Below the pieces are notes generated by a model. It did no database searches, had not been told where the DNA came from, and worked only from the letters and a program-made list of their open reading frames with translations. A stretch of DNA of 64,000 nucleotides from a virus. Location: the IMG/VR virus record IMGVR_UViG_3300035698_017726, positions 1 to 64,000 of that record; one strand, given 5' to 3'. Position 1 is the first letter of the stretch, and every line of letters starts with the position of its first letter. The translations under genes and the position numbers were made by a program. Shown here piece by piece: positions 57,323 through 64,000 of this stretch.

Positions 57323-58169
57323 GGTCGTCTCCTTTAGCAGGGAGTACATGGATATCTTCTGGGAGGTTGAACCTACCAACGAGGATATCCAGGCCTTCGA
57401 GTTTTACGTGGAGCGGTCAGAAGCGGAAGCCGGACCTTGGCAGCAGATTGCGGGTCCCCTTATCGACAGGTACTACGTCAGAGACGACAGCGCGCCACAG
57501 CTCTACGTCGCTAGAAGGATGTTCTACCGAGTAAAGGTACGGAATACGCTACAGGGTTGGGAGTCTTACTCCGACGTCCTCATTCGTGAGGGAGAACGTG
57601 ACCTTATCTCTGAAGAGATTGTGCGCGCTGAAGCCGTCCTCTTCAGAGAGTTCGTAGGCCGCAAGTGTTGGATGTTCCCCGTACGCACCTTCGGCCAGAG
57701 ATGCCCTCAGTGCTACGACAAGGTGATGCAGAAGGCTACTGACGACAGATGCCCCACATGTTGGGGTACTGGCTACTCCGGAGGCTATCACTACCCTATC
57801 GCCTTCTGGGCGCAGCTGGATGAGGGAGAGGAGTCCATCTCGGCTGCCTCCGACCATCACAGCATGATACTGAACTTTACCATCAGAACTGGACCGTCTC
57901 CTGGGATGAAGCCAGGGGACCTGATCATCGATAATCTCAATAGACGGTCTAGAGTGCTTTCTTACTCCAGTACTCGCCGTTTAGGAGTACCTGTTAGGCA
58001 GGAATGCCGTATGGTTATGGTTCAGCCCAACAGCGTAGAAGACGCCATTCCTCTGCGCGTAGACCACGAAGACGAGGTGTTGGTGCCGCCTAGGAACTTT
58101 ACGAATCCCCAGTGTCTAGAAAGCGCTGACTCAAGCGTAGACGATATACTCGATAAGTATGGGTACTGA
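57300..58169 (+). CDS. Virion protein with fibronectin-III-like domain and zinc ribbon
   Basis: GTG 57300 with AAGGGG upstream. Residues 1-100 look like a fibronectin-III-type beta sandwich (I-F-W-E-V-E-P, F-E-F-Y-V-E-R-S, Y-R-V-K-V-R-N). C-P-Q-C (138-141) and C-P-T-C-W-G-T-G (about 153-160) form a zinc ribbon, followed by beta strands. Similar Fn3-plus-zinc proteins occur at phage necks. Length 289 aa. It may seal the neck; inference. Confidence 0.65.
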   Translation: MITLRNCRVVSFSREYMDIFWEVEPTNEDIQAFEFYVERSEAEAGPWQQIAGPLIDRYYVRDDSAPQLYVARRMFYRVKVRNTLQGWESYSDVLIREGERDLISEEIVRAEAVLFREFVGRKCWMFPVRTFGQRCPQCYDKVMQKATDDRCPTCWGTGYSGGYHYPIAFWAQLDEGEESISAASDHHSMILNFTIRTGPSPGMKPGDLIIDNLNRRSRVLSYSSTRRLGVPVRQECRMVMVQPNSVEDAIPLRVDHEDEVLVPPRNFTNPQCLESADSSVDDILDKYGY

Positions 58170-58170
58170 G

Positions 58171-58887
58171 ATGTCTGAAGAGCCTAAGACCAAGATTCAG
58201 ATTCCATGGAAGACTCATCTGACCAACGCCGGTTTGGTGGGCCTCAGCATGGGTGGTGGCTATGCTGCCGGATCCTTGGCTGGGTACGGACTGGCTAAGA
58301 TTCCTGCGGTTCGTGACCAGTGGCACAGCATGACGCCCAAGGAAAGAGCGACGTTCAAGGGAGTAGCTCTAGCGGGTCTTTCTACTGCAGCAGGTACCGC
58401 TGCAGGTTTAAGGCGTATGGGCACCAATGCTCGCATCAAGAAGTCCATGCTGGAGATGGAGAAGGCTGACAGGGAAAAGGATAGCCTCCAGAAGGAAGCT
58501 GGGGCCGTCTTCACTCAGGCATTCATCTCTGAAGTAGAGAAGATCGCAGAGCGCGAGCTCTCTGAGATGGAGAAAGAGGCCATTGTCCAGGCCGTCAAAG
58601 ACATAGCAAGTAGGGGCAAGCCCCTCTTAGCGGCAGGCATGAAGGCTGTAACAAAGGCCGCTCCAAACCTAGTCCAAGGAAGCGCCTCCAGTCCTGCCGA
58701 GGCCATATCAGGCGGGATAAAGGACGTAGCCTCTCGACTTACCCATACTGCTCCCCGTCCTCATGGAGGAGTAACCCAGTTAGCCTCTCGTCAGCTAGCT
58801 AAGAAGGGCCCAGTAGCTGGAATCGGCAAGGCCCTGAATTGGAGTGCTCCCGCATTCGGGCGCTTTGCGATGGAAGCCGCTACATGA
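58171..58887 (+). CDS. Virion-associated protein with EVEKIA peptide, 238 aa
   Basis: ATG 58171 follows the TGA of the previous gene; an ATG at 58159 in the same frame would add four residues, and neither has a strong ribosome binding site. A small-residue hydrophobic stretch (S-M-G-G-G-Y-A-A-G-S-L-A-G-Y-G-L) and a second G-L-S-T-A-A-G-T-A-A-G-L look membrane-active. Then comes A-F-I-S-E-V-E-K-I-A, E-M-E-K-E-A and a Gly/Ala/Pro-rich end. No family is recognised. Confidence 0.6.
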   Translation: MSEEPKTKIQIPWKTHLTNAGLVGLSMGGGYAAGSLAGYGLAKIPAVRDQWHSMTPKERATFKGVALAGLSTAAGTAAGLRRMGTNARIKKSMLEMEKADREKDSLQKEAGAVFTQAFISEVEKIAERELSEMEKEAIVQAVKDIASRGKPLLAAGMKAVTKAAPNLVQGSASSPAEAISGGIKDVASRLTHTAPRPHGGVTQLASRQLAKKGPVAGIGKALNWSAPAFGRFAMEAAT

Positions 58888-59696
58888 CTCAAGTTCCCGC
58901 CAGACACTCGAGTATTGATCAAGGAGTAGGAGAGGACCCCTCATTCTATATCCTTAGGCTCTACACTCAGTTTCTGCAGGGACTCTTCAACTTCATGCCC
59001 ACTGGGCACTTCCACTGGGAGCCTAGTCAGGAGCACAGTGAGATCCTTATTCGTGCAGAGGCTCCCACAGACCCAGAAGTTCTAGGTAAGCTCCCAGCCA
59101 TCGCAGTGACTATGGGTCCGTACCAGTCCTCGGGTTTGGGCATCGACAACATGCTCAGTTTCAATATGTGGACCAATGAGCGCACGAGATCTGATCTGAT
59201 GAATGGGCATCTGGTGGTATACTGCCTCGCGTCTAACGACAGAGTAGCAATGCGCCTGGCCCACATAGTTTCCCATTACACCCGAGTGCATCAGAGATTG
59301 CTGGAGTCCCCAGGGGGATTCCATGCTATTGCTCGACCCTCTCCAATGGTGAACTCTCCTAGTCCTCCAGGGGCCTTGGTTCCTGGTGACCAGAGAGGCA
59401 CAGTAATGGTACAAGTAAATGTCCCATTCGCCTTTCAGTGGACGTGGTCTACAATTCCATTGCGGCAGTCCCCACAAGACCGTTCTTTGGATATGATTAC
59501 GCAAGAAGATAGAGCATCAGACTACCCTTACACTTCCCCTTCCAGGCTTGAAAAGGTAAGGTTAGCTATGTCGACTTCTGACGTCACCGTTAGAAGAATC
59601 CGAGGTAGCTACGCTGTCCGCCCTGAGTTCGTAGAAATCGCCGTAGGACAGGATCCATTCCAGGAGTCCTGGGTGAGTTCCAGCGAGGAGTCATAA
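58884..59696 (+). CDS. Neck or tail-completion-like protein, 270 aa
   Basis: ATGA overlap fixes the start at 58884. The protein is a mix of helices and beta strands with several Trp and His residues (F-M-P-T-G-H-F-H-W-E-P), without the E-K-x-A peptide. Its place just before the sheath gene suggests a tail terminator or neck-to-tail joining protein, but no motif proves it. Confidence 0.6.
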   Translation: MTQVPARHSSIDQGVGEDPSFYILRLYTQFLQGLFNFMPTGHFHWEPSQEHSEILIRAEAPTDPEVLGKLPAIAVTMGPYQSSGLGIDNMLSFNMWTNERTRSDLMNGHLVVYCLASNDRVAMRLAHIVSHYTRVHQRLLESPGGFHAIARPSPMVNSPSPPGALVPGDQRGTVMVQVNVPFAFQWTWSTIPLRQSPQDRSLDMITQEDRASDYPYTSPSRLEKVRLAMSTSDVTVRRIRGSYAVRPEFVEIAVGQDPFQESWVSSSEES

Positions 59697-59699
59697 TCA

Positions 59700-62600
59700 A
59701 TGTCCGATACCCGCCCCGGCGTAACCGTCGTCCAAGCACTTACCGAAACTCCGGTAGTTGCCTCGTCTCCTACGCTCGTTCCTTGCATCGTCGGCGTATG
59801 CCGTCAGATCATTGAAGAGACCGAGGATGATGGGACCCCCAATTCGGACGCTCTCTACTCAGAGGACTCGTACCAGCAGTCCGAGATGTACATCCCACAG
59901 GCGTCCTTCCCGGACCCACGGGACAACATCGACGAGTTGGACATCGAAGAAGCAGAAATCGAAGTATTCCTGCGTCCAGTAGGCGGTTCGCAGGTGGAGC
60001 TTCCCCGAGGCTCTGGCGGCTCCTACGGAACCAGCTTCCTGAAGCTGATGAACCGAAGCCGTGCGACGGCTATCCGGTCCACCATTGGCGCGAACGGTAT
60101 CGCAGCCACTCTGACGTTCAGTAATGACGTCCTGCTCATCGCCTTCGACCTGATCAACTCGGCGATCACCACTAGCGATATCACTGTGTCCCTAGACGGG
60201 GCCCTGACCATCACCGAAATCGCCACTGCGATCAACACGGCTGCGGGCACCACTGTCGCCACCGCATGGCTGGATGCAGACGACGAGATGGGCGCCGGCG
60301 CTACGTTCTACTACCTGCAGATTCAGTCCACTGCTTATGGGGCTACTTCCAGCCTCACTCTCAGAAGCTGCAGCGCCATCCCTGTCCTCTGGGGTACGCT
60401 GACTGAGACCAGTGAGTACCGGGTAGATGGTTCTGGGTTCTGGGGCCAGGACGATGTAGACAGTGACCTCGTCACCCCATGGATCGAATTCTCCAGGGGC
60501 TCCGCGACCGTTACCACCGTTCTTGGGGTAACTACGGACATCACACTGGCGCCACATGTTGTCAATGAGTTGTGGGTAGGTTGGCTAGATGTCGATGACA
60601 CCTGGATTGAGTCTGTAGCCGCCGCCGTTACTTTCACCGGAACCAGTCCAACTATCCCTCTGGTGGCCGCAACTTCTACGGTGCCTGGTGACCAGTTCTG
60701 GGCCACTGGCGTACAGGTAGGTAGCGGAGAAATCACTAAGGTCGAGACCTCCCGCTTCAAGATTGGAGTTCTCAGTACATCCCTCTCTACCTACGATGAT
60801 GACGGTGAGCCCACTACACGCGTATACACCACCTACGAAGTCAACACTCCAAGCCACCAGACTCCTTTTGCTCCTAAGTATGCTTACTTTGTCGCTGACG
60901 GCCTGGTGTACGGCGAGGTCATTCCGGCTGGTGAGCAGGCCACTATTACCGGTACTACGGCGGGCCTCCCGGCTAGGCCTGCGTACGTACAGGCACCTAT
61001 CGACGTAGTCTTCCCGGCTGCTCCAGGACTGAACCTGGCGGGTATGACGCTCATCTACCAGATCACCACTGATGGTGTTGCTGCTGCGGAAGTGACCTAC
61101 ACCTTCCCCGGTGGGTCCACCGCTGTGGATATCGCAGCGCTGCTCGTACTGATGACTGCTGTCGGTATCACTGGAGTCACCGTCACCAATACCGGTGACC
61201 GGCTGCTTCTCACTACCACAGCTACTGGCGCAGACCAGACCATCAGCATCAAGAGCACCGGTACGGTAAACGCTGAGCTCGGCTTCTCCGCTGTTGCAGC
61301 CACCACTGGCAGCGGCAAGGACGTCGAGTTTGCTACCCAGGCCGCATTCGAGACTCAAGCGTTCACTCTGCCTCTGACCTACCTAAATCCCGTCACGCTA
61401 GACATGACGGTCGTCGACTCCATGGGTACCCATGACCTGTCAGCTACAGGTATTGACCTTTCCGCAGACGCTACTCTCACCGACCTAATCGCGGCTATCT
61501 CCACCGCATTCGATGGCGACGGTGTCTCTACCATCAACGACGTCGGGATCCCGGTAGCTACGTTGAGCGCGACTGCTTTCGACGCCAATGACATCTCCGG
61601 TACGATTACCTTCACCACCGTTGAAGGCGGATCTGCGGTCTCTGTTGCGCTCCAGGCTATCGATGAAACGGACGGTTTCAGATACTTCGGTACTTACGAT
61701 GACCAGGTAGGCGCGTACGCTTTCGTGCCAGCCATCAACATCATGGCGGACTTCATCTGGCTACGCGGTAGGCTAGCTGTTGATGCTGGTCCAGATGGTT
61801 TCGACATTACCATCACCAACTTTGCCAATGCGCTAGCGGTCACCAACCTCATTCTGACGGTATCTGCTGGGGCCAGTGTAGACGAACTGGCTATAGATAT
61901 TGCTGCAGCAATCAACACCGCTATCGGTGGACCACCTGCAAATCCGGTCACCTGTGTCTTCAACAGAACCACCGGCGTCTTTGACCTCGTAGACCCTGAG
62001 GGCGGTACCATCCTCATTGCGGCACGTACGGGCGGTACCGACCTATCTACTGAGCTGTTTGGCATTGCTTTCACTGCCTCTCAGATTGGCGCATGGTCCG
62101 GTAACGCTCCCGACCTCGCCAATGGCGGAATTGGCGGATCTGGTTGGGACACCATCACCCTTACCGTGGATGACGGCACCGGTCCTCTGGCTGTCTCCAA
62201 GGATGCGGATCTCACCTTCTTGCTGACTGACCCCGAAGAGCTGGTGCAGCTCTTGAACGCAGACACCGAGTTCAATGGGTTTACTGACTTCGGCTACGAA
62301 GCAGTGCAGTGGTACATGGTGGATGCGGCCGGACATATCGGCGTGCGTACCGTTCCTGGCGGAGTTGTCGCGGCCATCACCATCGGTGCGGCGCAGCAGG
62401 GCATGGTAGATATTGGCTTCGACCCAGCAGGAAACGCGGTTATCGGAACCATTGTGGGCCGTTACGACGATGACGGAGCCAACTTGCTGCTAGGTACCGC
62501 CCTTCAGTTCATGTTGGACGACAACCCTTACGTCTACACCGTCACGGCTTCCGAGAACTCTCTGGCTACCTTCATCGCGGAAATCAACACCGAGGTGGAC

Positions 62601-64000
62601 GGTTCCTCTGATGTAGCGTCCGAGACCGCAGCCAAGATGACCTTGACGTCCATGCTGTATGGCGCGGCCTCCAAGGTCGAAATCGACGACACCGGTACCG
62701 CTGACGACATCCTAGGCCTGACGGGTCTGTCGGATGAGGGCGCTGGTCGCCCCAACCCTGACTTCTACCTCGATGCCGTCGGTGCCATCACCATTGGCCC
62801 CAGCGTTCTGCGTAACGGCAGCTCCGGAATCCCTTACACGATTTCATCTGCCTATGCCGAGGTCTACATCGCCTACACGGCTATCCGTGAGGACGTGACC
62901 GCTTCCGCTGAAGAGCCGGCTCTGCTCACCTTCGACAATGTCACGGACATGGAAGCGGCTATCGGCCCCATCAGTACCAACAACCCGTTGGCGCTCGGAG
63001 TCTACCTGGCTCTCCTCAACAGCCCGACACAGAGTGTCTCCGCCCTAGGTGTTGATGAGGTCAATGCGGCTGCCCCCGAAGGTACGTTGGACGGCTGGGC
63101 CAGAGCTATCGAGTATCTCGAGGCCAAGGAAGTCTACGCCATCGCGCCTATGACCGAGGACGAGTACGTACAGCAAGTACTGTCCACTCACGTCCAGGCC
63201 ATGAGTGAGCCCGCAGAGCGTGGAGAGCGTATCGCCGTCATGTGGCGTTCTCTCCCCGATAGGGCATCGGCCATTACGGTCGGCTCCGGCGAAGACGCAG
63301 AGAGCACGGGTACTGATGACACTATCGACCTGGGTACCAACCTCGAGCCCAACCTCATTGCCTACGGCATCGATCCTACAGATCCAATCGACTACGACGA
63401 GGAGCTCTACGTCGAGGTCCTCATCACCGAAGTCGGTTCTTCTACGCTCCGCAAGTACAGTGTCTCTGAGGTCAACGGAGTCATCCTGACCTTCAGGACC
63501 ACTTTCTTGGCCACTGAGAACACCGATGGGTTCTACACCACATCTACTCTGGATGAGGACGTCACCGGACAGAGCTGGGCGCTGAAGATCCGTGGCGCCG
63601 AGTTGGTCATCACCGGTACTACCCGGCCGGACCTAGGCTCCATCGCTGACGCGGCTGCTGATGCTGGCGAAGGCTTTGCCCATCGTCGTGTCTTCCTTCT
63701 TGCCTGCAACAACGTGAATACTTCTATCGATGGCCTCACCGCCAATGTAGAGGGCTTCTACGCTGCTGCTGCTGTTGCCGGAATGGTAGGCGAGCAGCTT
63801 CCCCAGCAGTCCTTCACCAATGTAGGCATCACTGGCTTCAGCAAGGTCTACGGAACCGATGACACCTTCAGCGAGGACCAGCTCGATACGGTAGCTGACG
63901 GTGGACGTTACCTCCTGATCAATAACGGAAGTCTGGTCATGTCCAGGCATTCGAGATCCACAGCCGTTCTTACCATCGAAAGCCGCGAGCTCTCGATCAC
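59700..64000 (+). CDS. Tail sheath protein with inserted FliD-like domains, 3' end outside window
   Basis: The frame is open from ATG 59700 (GAGGAG upstream) to the window edge, over 1,430 residues; sheaths are usually 350-700. The N-terminus R-P-G-V-T-V-V-Q-A-L-T-E-T-P and I-V-G-V-C start like sheaths. The C-terminal part has A-I-A-P-M-T-E-D-E-Y-V, H-V-Q-A-M-S, R-G-E-R-I-A, G-M-V-G-E-Q-L-P-Q-Q-S-F-T-N and G-G-R-Y-L-L-I-N-N-G-S-L-V, typical sheath blocks. About residues 140-1010 are insertion: at least six divergent 80-100-residue modules resembling the flagellin/FliD IN motif. Contraction and host contact would be their context. Confidence 0.85.
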   Translation, partial: MSDTRPGVTVVQALTETPVVASSPTLVPCIVGVCRQIIEETEDDGTPNSDALYSEDSYQQSEMYIPQASFPDPRDNIDELDIEEAEIEVFLRPVGGSQVELPRGSGGSYGTSFLKLMNRSRATAIRSTIGANGIAATLTFSNDVLLIAFDLINSAITTSDITVSLDGALTITEIATAINTAAGTTVATAWLDADDEMGAGATFYYLQIQSTAYGATSSLTLRSCSAIPVLWGTLTETSEYRVDGSGFWGQDDVDSDLVTPWIEFSRGSATVTTVLGVTTDITLAPHVVNELWVGWLDVDDTWIESVAAAVTFTGTSPTIPLVAATSTVPGDQFWATGVQVGSGEITKVETSRFKIGVLSTSLSTYDDDGEPTTRVYTTYEVNTPSHQTPFAPKYAYFVADGLVYGEVIPAGEQATITGTTAGLPARPAYVQAPIDVVFPAAPGLNLAGMTLIYQITTDGVAAAEVTYTFPGGSTAVDIAALLVLMTAVGITGVTVTNTGDRLLLTTTATGADQTISIKSTGTVNAELGFSAVAATTGSGKDVEFATQAAFETQAFTLPLTYLNPVTLDMTVVDSMGTHDLSATGIDLSADATLTDLIAAISTAFDGDGVSTINDVGIPVATLSATAFDANDISGTITFTTVEGGSAVSVALQAIDETDGFRYFGTYDDQVGAYAFVPAINIMADFIWLRGRLAVDAGPDGFDITITNFANALAVTNLILTVSAGASVDELAIDIAAAINTAIGGPPANPVTCVFNRTTGVFDLVDPEGGTILIAARTGGTDLSTELFGIAFTASQIGAWSGNAPDLANGGIGGSGWDTITLTVDDGTGPLAVSKDADLTFLLTDPEELVQLLNADTEFNGFTDFGYEAVQWYMVDAAGHIGVRTVPGGVVAAITIGAAQQGMVDIGFDPAGNAVIGTIVGRYDDDGANLLLGTALQFMLDDNPYVYTVTASENSLATFIAEINTEVDGSSDVASETAAKMTLTSMLYGAASKVEIDDTGTADDILGLTGLSDEGAGRPNPDFYLDAVGAITIGPSVLRNGSSGIPYTISSAYAEVYIAYTAIREDVTASAEEPALLTFDNVTDMEAAIGPISTNNPLALGVYLALLNSPTQSVSALGVDEVNAAAPEGTLDGWARAIEYLEAKEVYAIAPMTEDEYVQQVLSTHVQAMSEPAERGERIAVMWRSLPDRASAITVGSGEDAESTGTDDTIDLGTNLEPNLIAYGIDPTDPIDYDEELYVEVLITEVGSSTLRKYSVSEVNGVILTFRTTFLATENTDGFYTTSTLDEDVTGQSWALKIRGAELVITGTTRPDLGSIADAAADAGEGFAHRRVFLLACNNVNTSIDGLTANVEGFYAAAAVAGMVGEQLPQQSFTNVGITGFSKVYGTDDTFSEDQLDTVADGGRYLLINNGSLVMSRHSRSTAVLTIESRELSI
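60120..62735 (+). repeat. At least six divergent IN-motif-like modules in the sheath
   Basis: Modules lie near 60120-60400, 61045-61290, 61396-61700, 61800-62080, 62145-62440 and 62490-62735. Each has beta strands, then a helix with A-A-I-N-T-A or a variant (E-I-N-T-E, A-I-S-T-A), then strands with L-T-x-T-S/A and an A-x-G turn. Confidence 0.5.

Noticed and set aside
60585-61358. 257-codon frame antisense to the sheath
   Set aside because: Ser/Gly-rich shadow; the sheath frame is continuous and recognisable.

Overview
This window is part of the genome of a large tailed bacteriophage with a contractile tail (a myovirus). It encodes a large terminase, a portal, a prohead-type protease, an HK97-fold major capsid protein and a tail sheath that runs off the right edge. 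Genes are tightly packed and mostly share ATGA, GTGA or TAATG stop-start overlaps. No tRNA, rRNA, integrase, CRISPR array or insertion sequence was seen. GC is moderate, somewhat above half by eye. The host cannot be named from the sequence.

Layout. 1-2742 (+) holds the end of a very large virion-like protein and a small basic ORF. 2739-18853 (-) is one almost unbroken block of about 16 kb for replication and recombination: RusA-like resolvase, Cas4/RecB-like exonuclease, zinc-ribbon Holliday-junction-resolvase-like nuclease, RecA, HU, a Tad1/Acb2-like anti-defence protein, family A DNA polymerase, a multi-zinc protein, DnaG-like primase, DnaB-like helicase, uracil-DNA glycosylase and an SF2 helicase. 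18931-39167 (+) holds the portal, many virion-associated proteins, a baseplate spike and a 2,057-residue RNA polymerase in which bacterial-type beta and beta' are joined in one chain. A mini-cassette on the opposite strand (24031-24609) sits just before the polymerase. 39168-40973 (-) has RNase HII and two unknown genes. 41043-42839 (+) is the large terminase. 42900-44799 (-) is an accessory cassette whose first two genes are visibly richer in GC and bounded by hairpins: a membrane protein, a coiled coil and a helix-turn-helix protein. 44862-64000 (+) is the head-neck-sheath region: protease, repeat-rich virion proteins, scaffold-like coiled coil, decoration candidate, major capsid protein, connectors and sheath.

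How it may work. The minus block gives the phage nearly its own replisome and recombination set. The fused polymerase keeps the catalytic Asp triad, the trigger region and the second beta' zinc site. It lies inside the virion-gene cluster, so it may be packaged or may transcribe late genes. A short AACTTATGYC-like element lies just before three of the four plus-strand units that follow a minus-strand block, and is a candidate for its promoter. A recurring peptide of the type E-K-x-A-S, often followed by L-R-D-F/Y, occurs in most proteins of the virion regions. It could be a packaging tag or a processing signal for the protease encoded at 46987. Several of the same proteins also carry glycine-zipper segments, which suggests ejected, membrane-active internal proteins.
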